Shown: positions 17,787 to 26,788 of the stretch, piece after piece
How positions within the stretch are numbered: the stretch's first letter is position 1
Layout of the letters: each line of letters starts with the position of its first letter
From: Gammaproteobacteria bacterium
GTDB lineage: Bacteria; Pseudomonadota; Gammaproteobacteria; Steroidobacterales; Woeseiaceae
Length of the DNA: 36,400 bases
Assembly: GCA_029863305.1 (NCBI GenBank)
Contig: JAOTVR010000031.1
Location: forward strand, 1 to 36,400
Reading direction: 5' to 3'
The notes under the pieces: generated by a model
What the model was told of the DNA's origin: nothing
The model's input: the letters and a program-made list of their open reading frames with translations, nothing else
The model's database searches: none
Made by a program: the position numbers and the translations under genes

Positions 17787-19175
17787 ATGACTCGCAGCAG
17801 ACATATCAGCATCCTGGGCGCTGGCCAGTGCGGCACCCTGCTCGCAACCATGCTCGCGCAGGAGAATTTTTCGGTCAGCCTGTATGAACGAAATGGCGAT
17901 CCGCGCAACGCCAGCACGGCGGCCGGGCGCTCCATTAACCTTGCGCTGGCCGCGCGCGGCATCAATGCGCTGCGAAAGGCTGGCGTGCTCGCTCGTGTCG
18001 AGCCTTTGCTCGTGCCAATGCGCGGACGGATGGTGCATGCGATCGACGGATCGACTGAATTGTTGCCGTACGGTCAGCGCGCCGACGAACAAATCTATTC
18101 GGCGTCACGCGGTGAGTTGAACAAAATCTTGCTGGACGCGGCAGAGGAACACAAAAACGTCGAGATTCGCTTTTCACAGGGCGCACAGGGATACGACGTG
18201 ACAAGCGGCAACGCAAACATGCGCGACCTCGAAACCGCTCACGACTACGAGATCGATGTCCGGCCCATCATTGCCGCAGACGGCGCCGGTTCCGTCGTAC
18301 GCAACTCCCTGCACGCGGCCGGCATTGTCACTGCGACAGAATCACTATTGCCGCATGGCTATAAGGAGCTCGCGATTCCTGCGGGCCCGGATGGAACATT
18401 TCAACTCGATCCGCACGCCTTGCATATATGGCCGCGTGGTGGATTCATGCTTATCGCCTTACCAAATCCGGGCGGCGACTTTACATTGACGATTTTCCTT
18501 GCGAACAAGGGTGATACGAGTTTCGAAGCGCTTTCCGACGAACAGACTGCCGGGAATTTTTTCGAAACAAATTTTCCTGATGCCGCGCGCCTGATACCCG
18601 ATTTCGCGCACGCGCTCGTCAACAGCCCACTGGGCCTGCTCGGCACCGTCCGCTGTTCGCACTGGCACGACAAGGGCAAAGCGCTGTTGATCGGCGATGC
18701 CGCGCATGCCGTTGTGCCGTTTCACGGTCAGGGCATGAATCTCGCGTTTGAGGATTGCGTTGTGCTCGATCGCATAATCAGGACGAGCCGTGCCGACTGG
18801 TCAGGGGTATTCCGGCAGTTTGAAAACGAGCAGCGTGCGAATGCCAATGCGATCGCAGACATGGCGCTCGAGAATTACGTCGAGATGCGCGACACGGTCC
18901 GCGATCCGAAGTTCGTGCTGCGCAATGCGCTGGCATTCGAACTCGAGCGCCGCCGGCCCGAGCGATTCATACCGCGGTATTCCATGGTGATGTTTCACGC
19001 CGATATTCCGTACCGCGTCGCGCAGCAGCGTGGCGCTCTGCAAAATGCCCTGCTCGAGGAATTCACGCAGGATGCGGACCAACTGGAAGACGTCGATCTC
19101 GATGCTGCCACAGCGGCCGCCGTCGAGCGATTAACGCCGATAGAAACGGTACGAGACGCGACCATTGCGATCTGA
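17787..19175 (+). CDS. kmo: Kynurenine 3-monooxygenase
   Basis: This is a 462-residue flavoprotein hydroxylase. The start at 17787 puts the FAD motif ILGAGQCGTLLA at residues 7-18, as in the family; an upstream in-frame ATG at 17670 would add 39 unrelated residues. Other signatures are YERNGDPR, GRSINLALAARGINALRKAG and LIGDAAHAVVPFHGQGMN (the FAD-ribityl DG/GD motif). The enzyme uses NADPH and O2 to turn kynurenine into 3-hydroxykynurenine. nadC follows after 17 bp, and kynU and the 3-hydroxyanthranilate genes are nearby, which makes the assignment strong. The C-terminal region is less hydrophobic than the membrane anchor of eukaryotic KMO. Confidence 0.93.
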   Translation: MTRSRHISILGAGQCGTLLATMLAQENFSVSLYERNGDPRNASTAAGRSINLALAARGINALRKAGVLARVEPLLVPMRGRMVHAIDGSTELLPYGQRADEQIYSASRGELNKILLDAAEEHKNVEIRFSQGAQGYDVTSGNANMRDLETAHDYEIDVRPIIAADGAGSVVRNSLHAAGIVTATESLLPHGYKELAIPAGPDGTFQLDPHALHIWPRGGFMLIALPNPGGDFTLTIFLANKGDTSFEALSDEQTAGNFFETNFPDAARLIPDFAHALVNSPLGLLGTVRCSHWHDKGKALLIGDAAHAVVPFHGQGMNLAFEDCVVLDRIIRTSRADWSGVFRQFENEQRANANAIADMALENYVEMRDTVRDPKFVLRNALAFELERRRPERFIPRYSMVMFHADIPYRVAQQRGALQNALLEEFTQDADQLEDVDLDAATAAAVERLTPIETVRDATIAI

Positions 19176-19192
19176 GTAAAGAGCGTTCGACT

Positions 19193-20053
19193 ATGCAGAT
19201 TGACGAATCCCTTCTGGCAGACATCCGCAGCAGCGTTTCTCGTGCGCTGCAGGAAGACGTCGGTAGTGGTGATCTGACGGCGCAACTCATTCCGAGTGAT
19301 GCGTTGATCGATGCGGCGATTATTGCCCGAGAGTCGATGACAATGGCCGGCCGGCCCTGGGTCGATGAAGTGTGCGTCCGGGTCGATGAGCGCATTGCCA
19401 TCGACTGGCAGCACGACGATGGCGACACCGTCATCGCAGGAGCCGTGCTATGCACGCTGCACGGCCCCGCCCGGTCGATACTGACGGCCGAACGCACAGC
19501 GCTGAATTTCCTGCAAACGCTGTCTGCAACCGCGACGGTCACGGCCGAGTACGTGCACGCTGTTGCAGATACGGGCTGTCGAATTCTCGATACCCGCAAG
19601 TCGATACCCGGTCTTCGGCAGGCCCAGAAGTATGCCGTTCGATGTGGCGGTGGACACAATCATCGCTTCGGGCTCTTCGACGCGATCCTGATCAAGGAAA
19701 ACCACATTTTGAGCGCCGGCGGCATCGAGCCCGCCATTACTGCTGCTCGAAATTTGCACAAAAACATGCCCGTCGAAGTCGAGGTGGAATCGCTCGAAGA
19801 ATTGCGTGATGCACTGTCCGCAAAAGCGGAGAGGATATTGCTGGATAACTTCTCGTCCGACTTGCTCGAAAAAGCCGTTGCGTTCAATCGCGCGGAAGGC
19901 AGGCCGCCGGCCGAACTCGAAGCCTCCGGCGGCCTGACGATCGCTGATATTGCGACTGTCGCCGCCACCGGCGTCGACTGCATATCGGTCGGCGCACTCA
20001 CCAAGAATATTCGCGCGGTCGACCTGTCGATGCTGTTCAGGTCCAGGGACTAA
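19193..20053 (+). CDS. nadC: Quinolinate phosphoribosyltransferase (carboxylating)
   Basis: This is a 286-residue enzyme of the usual length. Family motifs are EDVGSGDLTAQLIP, ERTALNFLQTLSATAT, LDTRKSIPGLRQAQKYAV (phosphate-binding Arg/Lys), GGGHNHRFGLFD, ILIKENH and, near the end, SVGALTKNIRAVDLSM. It converts quinolinate and PRPP to nicotinate mononucleotide and CO2, the entry to NAD. Lying 17 bp after kmo, it probably uses quinolinate formed spontaneously from ACMS in the kynurenine route rather than by NadA/NadB. Its stop shares four bases with the stop of the convergent nbaD gene. Confidence 0.95.
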   Translation: MQIDESLLADIRSSVSRALQEDVGSGDLTAQLIPSDALIDAAIIARESMTMAGRPWVDEVCVRVDERIAIDWQHDDGDTVIAGAVLCTLHGPARSILTAERTALNFLQTLSATATVTAEYVHAVADTGCRILDTRKSIPGLRQAQKYAVRCGGGHNHRFGLFDAILIKENHILSAGGIEPAITAARNLHKNMPVEVEVESLEELRDALSAKAERILLDNFSSDLLEKAVAFNRAEGRPPAELEASGGLTIADIATVAATGVDCISVGALTKNIRAVDLSMLFRSRD

Positions 20054-21069
20054 TTGACCTGGCTGTCCGCGAGATTCAGAAATTCCGCCGCGTTGCCGCC
20101 GAGCATTCTCGCCCGCGCCGCATCGCTAAAGCCCGCGGCGGTGCGAATCAGCTCACCGACAATTTCCTCGCCAAGCGGGAAAGGGTAGTCGGAGCCAAGC
20201 ATGACGCGATCCTCACCCATGACGTCAGCAAGAAATCGCAGTGCCGTCGGATCAAATACCGCTGAGTCAACGTAGAATCGCCGCAGGTAACTGGACGGCA
20301 AATTCCTGGACTTGCCACGAACGATGTCGCGACGGCGCCAGGCGTTATCGAGTCTGCCGAGCAGGAATGCAAAACTGCCGCCGCCGTGCGCAAAACAAAG
20401 CCTGAGACTCTCCGGCAGGCGATCGAATGCCCCACCCAGGATCATTGAAACAACACCCAGTTGTGTTTCCGCAGGCATGCCGACAGTCCAGGCCATCATG
20501 TACCTGGTCGTGCGCTCCCTGGCCAACATATCCCACGGGTGTACCAACACGGCGGCACCTTCGTCCGCGCAATGTTGCAGGAAGGTTATCAGGCCCTCGT
20601 CATCCAGGTTGCGGTCGCCGACATGATTCCCGATCTGCACGCCAACGTGTCCGGCTCGCATCGCTCTGCTCAGTTCTTCGCAGGCTGCGTCGGTGTCCTG
20701 TAACGGCACCTGACAAAGCGACAGCAATCGTCCTTGCCCTTTGCCGCAAATCCCGAGCGCCAGATCGTTGAACAAACGCGCACAATCCGCCGCATGCGCT
20801 GCGGAACGCTGATAGGCGAACAGAATCGGCGTCGCACTGATGACCTGTCGATCGATGCCGTCGCGATCCATTTCCTCGATGCGCCGACCCGCATCCCAAC
20901 AGGCATCGTAGACAGGCCGAAACTCCTTCTCGCCGACCATGAGCATCGCCTTGCCAGCCTCGGTGTGCCGCATCCATGGCCAGTCCGGCGTGCCAAATCG
21001 CTCCGCGAGGTCCGGCCACTCCTTCGGCAGGAAGTGCGAATGAATGTCCGTAACGGGAGAGGAACTCAT
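20050..21069 (-). CDS. nbaD: 2-Amino-3-carboxymuconate-6-semialdehyde decarboxylase (ACMSD)
   Basis: This is a 339-residue amidohydrolase-superfamily enzyme, close to the usual length of about 335. Metal ligands are visible: the DIHSHFLP motif near residue 8 (two His), AVLVHPWDM near 175 and MLGSDYPFPLGE near 292 (the catalytic Asp). CFAHGGGSFAFLLGR is also typical of ACMSD. It decarboxylates ACMS to 2-aminomuconate semialdehyde, pulling flux away from quinolinate. The start overlaps the stop of the dioxygenase gene by 4 bp. It is the last gene of the minus-strand nba operon. Confidence 0.92.
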   Translation of the reverse strand: MSSSPVTDIHSHFLPKEWPDLAERFGTPDWPWMRHTEAGKAMLMVGEKEFRPVYDACWDAGRRIEEMDRDGIDRQVISATPILFAYQRSAAHAADCARLFNDLALGICGKGQGRLLSLCQVPLQDTDAACEELSRAMRAGHVGVQIGNHVGDRNLDDEGLITFLQHCADEGAAVLVHPWDMLARERTTRYMMAWTVGMPAETQLGVVSMILGGAFDRLPESLRLCFAHGGGSFAFLLGRLDNAWRRRDIVRGKSRNLPSSYLRRFYVDSAVFDPTALRFLADVMGEDRVMLGSDYPFPLGEEIVGELIRTAAGFSDAARARMLGGNAAEFLNLADSQVN

Positions 21070-21641
21070 AATTCGACCCAGCCAGCGGGGGGCTTGCCCT
21101 TGCCTGGATGGACCGTGCCACAGTTTGGACAGGTACGGGCGTCCATGTCCTCGTGGTACGCATCAAATATTTTCGGCAACACACTGACGATACCACTTGG
21201 GTCGGGCAGTGCGACTTCGACGCGGTGTACGCGCGACTCACAGTCGAAACAGTACCATTCGAAGCCTTCTTTCATGCCCATCATTCTGGGCGATTCGACG
21301 ACGATACCGATCGACCCCTCTTGTGGTCGCTGCGGCGCATGCCGGGTATGCGCCGGCAACATGAACACCTCACCCTCGCGAACGGGTACATCATAAATGC
21401 CGCTGTCATCGGCGATCTTCAGCAGCATGTCGCCTTTGATCTGAAAGAACCACTCGTCGACCGGATCGTCATGAAAATCCATGCGTGTGTTGGGCCCGCC
21501 AACGACCATGACGATCATCCCTGAGTCGTGGTGCAACAACTGATTGCCAACAGGTGGTCGCAGCAGATGGGCATGCTCCTCGACCCAGGCTTGAAAGTTA
21601 AAGGCGGATAATGTTGGATGATGCTTGAGAGTCATGGCCAT
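21066..21641 (-). CDS. nbaC: 3-Hydroxyanthranilate 3,4-dioxygenase
   Basis: This is a 191-residue cupin dioxygenase. The Fe(II) site is visible as [19 protein letters not shown] (His and Glu) and [13 protein letters not shown] (second His). The C terminus keeps the rubredoxin-like metal site of the bacterial form: YCFDC near 145 and CPNCG near 178. It opens the ring of 3-hydroxyanthranilate to ACMS. It overlaps the nbaF gene by 10 bp at its start and nbaD by 4 bp at its end, so translation of the cluster is coupled. Confidence 0.93.
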   Translation of the reverse strand: MAMTLKHHPTLSAFNFQAWVEEHAHLLRPPVGNQLLHHDSGMIVMVVGGPNTRMDFHDDPVDEWFFQIKGDMLLKIADDSGIYDVPVREGEVFMLPAHTRHAPQRPQEGSIGIVVESPRMMGMKEGFEWYCFDCESRVHRVEVALPDPSGIVSVLPKIFDAYHEDMDARTCPNCGTVHPGKGKPPAGWVEL

Positions 21642-22069
21642 GATTCCTCATCGTCTGGCTTGTAAGCCACGACTTTTATTTCGATGAGCAGGTGAGGGTG
21701 CGGCAGTTGATGGACCGCAACGGTGGTGCGTGTCGGCCCGTCGTAATCGAAATACTCGGCGTACACCTCGTTGTAAGCATCAAAATCGCTCATGCTCACG
21801 AGAAACGAGGAGACGTCGACGATATCCGCGAGATCAGCGCCGACACTATCGAGGATGTCGCGAATATTCTCGATGACTGCCCGTGTCTGAACGCGGATAT
21901 CCAGCGTCGTCGCGCCGTCATCGTCGACCTCCACGCCGGCAAAACTGTCGTCGGCCCGGCGAGAACTCGTACCTGACACGAAAATGAAATCACCGGCTCG
22001 TTTCAGGTGTGGAAATGTACCGCGTGGCGTCGCTTTACCTGCAACTACTTTTCCGGATTTCGATGTCAT
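21632..22069 (-). CDS. nbaF: 2-Aminomuconate deaminase (RidA family)
   Basis: This is a 145-residue RidA/YjgF-fold protein. The start at 22069 has GGGAG 8 bp upstream; an open frame continues to 22189 but without homology. Signatures are [34 protein letters not shown] helices (here [17 protein letters not shown]), [12 protein letters not shown] and [20 protein letters not shown]. The last block corresponds to the RidA active-site strand. It deaminates 2-aminomuconate to 4-oxalocrotonate with release of ammonia. RidA members are often promiscuous, so the specific role rests on the neighbours nbaC-nbaE. Confidence 0.87.
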   Translation of the reverse strand: MTSKSGKVVAGKATPRGTFPHLKRAGDFIFVSGTSSRRADDSFAGVEVDDDGATTLDIRVQTRAVIENIRDILDSVGADLADIVDVSSFLVSMSDFDAYNEVYAEYFDYDGPTRTTVAVHQLPHPHLLIEIKVVAYKPDDEESWP

Positions 22070-22088
22070 TATCTGCGCTCCCGTTACT

Positions 22089-22643
22089 TCAGACACCGAC
22101 CGTAGGTTCGACCGTGCCAAGACGCTCGACGACTGTCCGCACACGGACCCCGGCCCGTAGAGTTGCGTCAGATGTCGCAGCCCCTGCAAGCACTATCCAG
22201 CCCGGCTCGAGACCGAAGCCAGCCGAATCGGCAAACCGCGCCGCATGTAGCAGCAATTCCAGCAGATTACCCAGAATCGCCCCCGATGAGCCATCCCGGA
22301 CGGCCACACCTTCAGGTTCCAGACGCATCGAGAGAGCGGTGAGATCCATGTCCGGTTTGTGCCACGAACCGACAACATAGCCCGACGACGAGCAGTTGTC
22401 TGCGATTACGTCGGCAAGGTTAAACTCAAAGGACCTGAATCGTGAGTCGATCAGCTCCATCGCCATGCGGTCGGTAAGGTGGGCCCAGATCAGATCATCG
22501 ACACCCATTTGCAACATCTTGGCTGTGCTGGTGAAGCCCGGCTTCAGCCCGACAAGTGGCTCACCGCGCGCTATTCGTCGTTCGATCGACAGACGCTGAA
22601 TCTCGTAAGCATCCGCCAACGACAGGATCGCGCTTGCACTCAT
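22089..22643 (-). CDS. nbaG: Shortened 4-oxalocrotonate decarboxylase / hydratase-family protein
   Basis: This is a 184-residue protein of the MhpD/XylI (fumarylacetoacetase-like) group, whose members are usually about 260 residues. [49 protein letters not shown] and GAILGN are clear family blocks. HLTDRM runs straight into AMELIDSRF, so about 50-55 residues that normally carry the two metal-binding Glu (an E-x-E motif after HP) are missing in frame. About 25 N-terminal residues are missing too. The start overlaps nbaE by 4 bp (ATGA), so the N terminus cannot be extended. The cluster position predicts decarboxylation of 4-oxalocrotonate to 2-oxopent-4-enoate, but without the metal ligands activity is doubtful. 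Confidence 0.75.
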   Translation of the reverse strand: MSASAILSLADAYEIQRLSIERRIARGEPLVGLKPGFTSTAKMLQMGVDDLIWAHLTDRMAMELIDSRFRSFEFNLADVIADNCSSSGYVVGSWHKPDMDLTALSMRLEPEGVAVRDGSSGAILGNLLELLLHAARFADSAGFGLEPGWIVLAGAATSDATLRAGVRVRTVVERLGTVEPTVGV

Positions 22644-24097
22644 AGCTTGATACAGATGTTGGTCGGCTCGGAGTAGAAATTCAGAGAATGCACGCCGCCT
22701 TCACGACCGATTCCGGATAACTTCACGCCGCCGAAGGGCGTACGCAGATCGCGCAGGTACCAGGTATTGACCCAGACTATGCCTGCCTCGATCTGGCGCG
22801 CGACGCGATGCGCACGTGACAGGTTCGTGGTCCAGACGGCGCCGGCAAGACCATAGGCACTGTCGTTGGCCATCGCCACCGCTTGTTCTTCCGTTGTGAA
22901 GGGTGCGATGTGACAAACCGGCCCGAAAATCTCTTCACGAACGCAGCGGGCACTTTCCTCGAGACCAGTCAGGATCGTCGGCTGTACCCACGCACCCTGG
23001 TCACGAGCATCGCCAAACTCGGGAATGCCTCCGCCGGTTACGACAGTGGCGCCCTCTTCACGCGCCAACTCATAGTACGAAAGCACTTTGTCCCGATGGG
23101 CTGTCGATACCAGTGGACCGATTTCGGTTTGCTCGTCGTCCGGCCAGCCCATGCGCAGCGCCTCTGCACGGTCTTTGAGGCGCGCGACAAACTCGTCAAA
23201 GATCCTCTGGTGAACATAGACCCGTTCTGAGCAGAGGCAAACCTGACCGCAATTCGAAAACACCGAGCGCACAGTGCCGTCAACCGCCTGGTCCAGATTC
23301 GCGTCTTCGAAAATGATCGCCGCATTTTTGCCACCGAGCTCGAAGGACAATGCCTTAACGTTGCCGGCCGCGGCGCGCATGATCGCGCTACCGGTCGCGG
23401 ATTCTCCGGTAAACGTGATTGCATCAACGTCGGGATGTGTTGTCACGAATTCGCCAGCCGATCCAGGGCCGAAACCGTTCACGAGATTAAACACACCGGG
23501 TGGAATACCGACTTCGTGCATGACCTCTGCAAGCAGCGCAGCGGTCGCTGGCGTCTCTTCCGAGGGCTTCGCAATAATCGTATTGCCGGCCGCCATCGCG
23601 GGCGCCAGTTTCCATGTCAATAACAGGAACGGCAGATTCCATGGCGAGATCACGCCGACAACTCCCAATGGCTTGCGCACCGAGTAGTTCAACGCACCGC
23701 TGCCGTCAGGCGTGCCCATTTCGAAACATTCGGTCCCCGACGTGCTCACAAGATTGGCGAAAAAACGAAAATTAGCGGTGCCGCGCGGAATATCCAGCGT
23801 GCGCGCTTGCGCCAGCGGTTTGCCGGTATCCGCAATTTCGGCGGCAACGAACTCATCGAACCGCGCCTCGATACCGTCGGCGATTTGATTGAGCATCGCA
23901 CCGCGCTCGGCCGCCGACAGAGATCCCCACGGTCCACGCAGTGCCTCGCGGGCGGCCTGTACTGCCAGATCGACAGTTGACTTGTCGGCCTCGTGGACGA
24001 TACCCGCCAGCGATCCATCGACCGGGTTAATGTCGTCAAACCTGCTGGTCGACGCAACAAACCGGCCGGCAACGTAATTCTTGATTTCGTGCGGCAT
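22640..24097 (-). CDS. nbaE: 2-Aminomuconate-6-semialdehyde dehydrogenase
   Basis: This is a 485-residue aldehyde dehydrogenase. The start at 24097 (MPHEIKNYVAGRF) gives the normal length; the frame is open up to 24145 without homology. Catalytic elements are visible: PWNLPFLLLTWKLAPA, the general base Glu in LSFELGGKNAAI and the nucleophile Cys in FSNCGQVCLCSERVY. The C-terminal PFGGVKLSGIGREGG is typical of the hydroxymuconic/aminomuconic semialdehyde group. It oxidises the product of ACMSD to 2-aminomuconate with NAD+. It is the first gene of the minus-strand nba operon, divergent from kynU with only 54 bp between starts. Confidence 0.92.
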   Translation of the reverse strand: MPHEIKNYVAGRFVASTSRFDDINPVDGSLAGIVHEADKSTVDLAVQAAREALRGPWGSLSAAERGAMLNQIADGIEARFDEFVAAEIADTGKPLAQARTLDIPRGTANFRFFANLVSTSGTECFEMGTPDGSGALNYSVRKPLGVVGVISPWNLPFLLLTWKLAPAMAAGNTIIAKPSEETPATAALLAEVMHEVGIPPGVFNLVNGFGPGSAGEFVTTHPDVDAITFTGESATGSAIMRAAAGNVKALSFELGGKNAAIIFEDANLDQAVDGTVRSVFSNCGQVCLCSERVYVHQRIFDEFVARLKDRAEALRMGWPDDEQTEIGPLVSTAHRDKVLSYYELAREEGATVVTGGGIPEFGDARDQGAWVQPTILTGLEESARCVREEIFGPVCHIAPFTTEEQAVAMANDSAYGLAGAVWTTNLSRAHRVARQIEAGIVWVNTWYLRDLRTPFGGVKLSGIGREGGVHSLNFYSEPTNICIKL

Positions 24098-24151
24098 AAC
24101 GCGTCCTATTGTAAGGTAAAGCCCGCTAAATGGTGGTGTCGGCATAATAAT

Positions 24152-25393
24152 ATGGCAGTAAAGGCAAGAACCGACCTGGAAGCGCTCGATCGAACGGACC
24201 CTCTGAGCGGATTTCGCAACGAGTTCTTCCTGCCGGAGGGCGTCATCTACCTGAATGGCAATTCACTGGGTGCCATGCCGCTTGCCGCCGCCGAACGCGC
24301 CAAACGGGTTGTCGAGCACGAGTGGGCCAGGGGACTGATTGGCAGCATGAACTCGGCCGGCTGGTACACGTTGCCCACAACTCTTGGTCGCAAGATTGCA
24401 CCGATAGTCGGTGCCGGACCAAATGAGGTCGTGCTGACCGACGCCACCGGCATCAACTTGTACAAGGTTGTCGCGGCGGCGCTGAAAATGCAGCCGGACC
24501 GCCGCGTCGTTGTCATGGAAGGCAGCAACTTCCCGACCAATAATTACATGGTCCAGGGTCTGCTGGAACAACTCGACAAGGGCCACACGATCCGTTTTGC
24601 CGAGGCTGACGGCATGCTCGATGCGATCGATGAAGACGTCGCCGCGATCTGTATTACGCATGTGCACTACAAGACCGGAAATATTCTCGACATGGCTGCG
24701 ATCACGGCGAAGGCACACGCTGTCGGCGCGGCGGCCGTCTGGGACTTGTGCCACAGTGCCGGTGCGATGCCGGTCGATCTGAACGGTTGCAATGTCGACT
24801 TCGCGGTCGCCTGTACTTACAAGTACATCAATGGCGGACCAGGCGCACCGGCACTGCTGTATGTGGCCGAGCGACATCATGGCAAATACACACAGCCGCT
24901 GACCGGTTGGTACGGGCACGCCGCACCGTTCGAATTCGAGAGGGACTACCGGCCTGTCGGCGATATTCGGCAGATGTTAAGCGGTACCCAGCCCACGGCA
25001 AGCCTGTCGATTGCTGAAATCGGCATCGATATCATGTTGCGTGCTGATATTCATCAGATCCGCGAGAAGTCGATGCGCATGACGGACCTGTTCATCGAAC
25101 TTGTCGAACAGCGCTGCGCTCAGTTCGGCGTCGAGCTGGTTAGCCCGCGTGATGCCAGACAGCGGGGTAGCCAGGTCTCTTTTCTTAACGATGATGGCTA
25201 TCCGATCGTGCGCGCGCTGCACGATCGCGGCGTCATCTGCGATTACCGGGCGCCCGGCAATATGCGCTTCGGCTTTGCACCACTGTATTTACGCTATGCA
25301 GACGTTTGGGATGCGGTAGATCATCTTCACGATATTCTTGCGAGTGAGGCATGGAAAGAAGACCGCTACCAGGTACGAGCGGCGGTTACCTAA
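24152..25393 (+). CDS. kynU: Kynureninase
   Basis: This is a 413-residue PLP enzyme of the usual length. The start at 24152 gives MAVKARTDLEALDRTDPLS; the frame is open further upstream but overlaps nbaE antisense and shows no homology. Signatures are VIYLNGNSLGAMP, NEVVLTDATGINLYKV, FPTNNYMVQGL, WDLCHSAGAMPVDL (PLP-binding Asp) and the Schiff-base Lys in CTYKYINGGPGAPA. It cleaves 3-hydroxykynurenine (or kynurenine) to 3-hydroxyanthranilate (or anthranilate) plus alanine. It is divergent from nbaE and followed by the transporter gene after 12 bp. Confidence 0.95.
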   Translation: MAVKARTDLEALDRTDPLSGFRNEFFLPEGVIYLNGNSLGAMPLAAAERAKRVVEHEWARGLIGSMNSAGWYTLPTTLGRKIAPIVGAGPNEVVLTDATGINLYKVVAAALKMQPDRRVVVMEGSNFPTNNYMVQGLLEQLDKGHTIRFAEADGMLDAIDEDVAAICITHVHYKTGNILDMAAITAKAHAVGAAAVWDLCHSAGAMPVDLNGCNVDFAVACTYKYINGGPGAPALLYVAERHHGKYTQPLTGWYGHAAPFEFERDYRPVGDIRQMLSGTQPTASLSIAEIGIDIMLRADIHQIREKSMRMTDLFIELVEQRCAQFGVELVSPRDARQRGSQVSFLNDDGYPIVRALHDRGVICDYRAPGNMRFGFAPLYLRYADVWDAVDHLHDILASEAWKEDRYQVRAAVT

Positions 25394-25405
25394 GGAGCAC
25401 TGGCA

Positions 25406-26788
25406 ATGACGACATCTGAGAGGCTGCACTGGTCCTCGCGCTTCACATTCCTGATGGCCGCCGTGGGCTGCGCTGTCGGGCTCGGTAATATCTGGCGGTT
25501 TCCTTATACGGCAGGCGTCAGCGGCGGTGGCGCATTTGTCCTTATATATCTTGGTGCTATCGTGCTGCTCGCATTGCCGGTACTGATGGCTGAGTTGATG
25601 ATCGGCCGGCGCGGCGCAGCCGGTCCGCCCGCCGCGATTGCAGCCGTCGCCCGGGAATCCGGACGGTCCACGAACTGGCGCTGGATGGGCGTCCTTCTCG
25701 GCGGCCTTGGCGCACTACTCGCGCTGTCGTTCTATGCTGTCGTAGGTGGCTGGACCCTGGCCTACGCATTCAAGATGGGTTCCGGACAACTGCAACAAGT
25801 CACCGCAGATGAAGCGACGCTGGTCTTCGACGTATTGAACAGTAGCCCGGGCAATCTGCTGACCTGGTTTACGGTGTTCATTGGCGCAACCGTATTCATT
25901 TCCGCGGGCGGCCTGCACTCCGGTATAGAGCGCGCCGTCAAAATCATGATGCCGGCGCTGTTCGTCATGCTGGTCGCAATGGTCGTGTATTCGGCCACTG
26001 TCGGCGACATAGGCCGCACACTGAGTTTCCTGTTCACACCGGACTTTAGCAAAATCAATGCCAAGGTCGTCATGGCAGCTTTCGGCCAGGCATTCTTCAC
26101 GGTCAGTGTCGGCATCACGAACATGATGGCCTACGGTGCTTACCTGCAAAGAAGTACCGGGTTGCCACACGCATCCGTGATTATTGTCGGTGCCGATACC
26201 TTGGTCGCCTTGTTAGCCGGACTTGCCATCTTCCCGATCATCTTCATGTACGGACTCGAGCCGGGCGCCGGGCCGGGCCTGGTCTTCATGACCCTGCCGT
26301 TCGCTTTTGGCCAGATTCCCGGTGGCCTCGTATTCGGCACTCTCTTTTTCGTACTGCTGTTTTTTGCGGCATTGACTTCATCGATCGCAATGCTCGAGGC
26401 GCCCGTGGCGTGGCTGCGTGACGCTACCTCACTGTCGCGGCGTGCCGCTGCATTGGTGGCCGGCTCAATCAGTTTTGCGCTCGGCATTCTCGCCGCACTG
26501 TCATTCAATGTGCTTTCCGATACGCACCCCCTCGGATCCATCGCATTATTTGAGGGCAAGACTTTTTTCGACTTGTTCGACTTCCTGGTCACCAACATCA
26601 TGATGCCTCTCGGCGGCATACTCATCGCGGTATTTGCCGGTTGGTTCATCAAGAAACAGTTCAGCCGCGACGAGATGTTCGAGGGCAAAGACACGATCGC
26701 CTATCGCTTGTGGCTGGTTCTGGTGCGCTACCTTGCGCCCGCTATACTCGCATTCGTGTTTTACGACATGACTATCGGCTGGTCGTAG
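25406..26788 (+). CDS. Sodium-dependent amino-acid transporter (NSS/SLC6 family)
   Basis: This is a 460-residue inner-membrane protein with about 11-12 hydrophobic segments. The family hallmark in TM1 is VGLGNIWRFPYTAGVSGGGAF, with the unwound region that binds Na+ and substrate. TM6 and TM8 regions also look typical (FFTVSVGITNMMAYGAYL and LTSSIAMLEAPVAWL). AAGGAG-like sequence lies before the ATG, 12 bp after kynU, so it is in the same operon. The most likely substrate is tryptophan or kynurenine, inferred from the operon only. Its 3' end overlaps the convergent FetB-like gene by 17 bp. Confidence 0.92.
   Translation: MTTSERLHWSSRFTFLMAAVGCAVGLGNIWRFPYTAGVSGGGAFVLIYLGAIVLLALPVLMAELMIGRRGAAGPPAAIAAVARESGRSTNWRWMGVLLGGLGALLALSFYAVVGGWTLAYAFKMGSGQLQQVTADEATLVFDVLNSSPGNLLTWFTVFIGATVFISAGGLHSGIERAVKIMMPALFVMLVAMVVYSATVGDIGRTLSFLFTPDFSKINAKVVMAAFGQAFFTVSVGITNMMAYGAYLQRSTGLPHASVIIVGADTLVALLAGLAIFPIIFMYGLEPGAGPGLVFMTLPFAFGQIPGGLVFGTLFFVLLFFAALTSSIAMLEAPVAWLRDATSLSRRAAALVAGSISFALGILAALSFNVLSDTHPLGSIALFEGKTFFDLFDFLVTNIMMPLGGILIAVFAGWFIKKQFSRDEMFEGKDTIAYRLWLVLVRYLAPAILAFVFYDMTIGWS

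Noticed and set aside
24098-24151. Specific -35/-10 pairs for nbaE and kynU
   Set aside because: TACAAT and CATAAT are present, but no acceptable -35 box lies at 16-18 bp from either.
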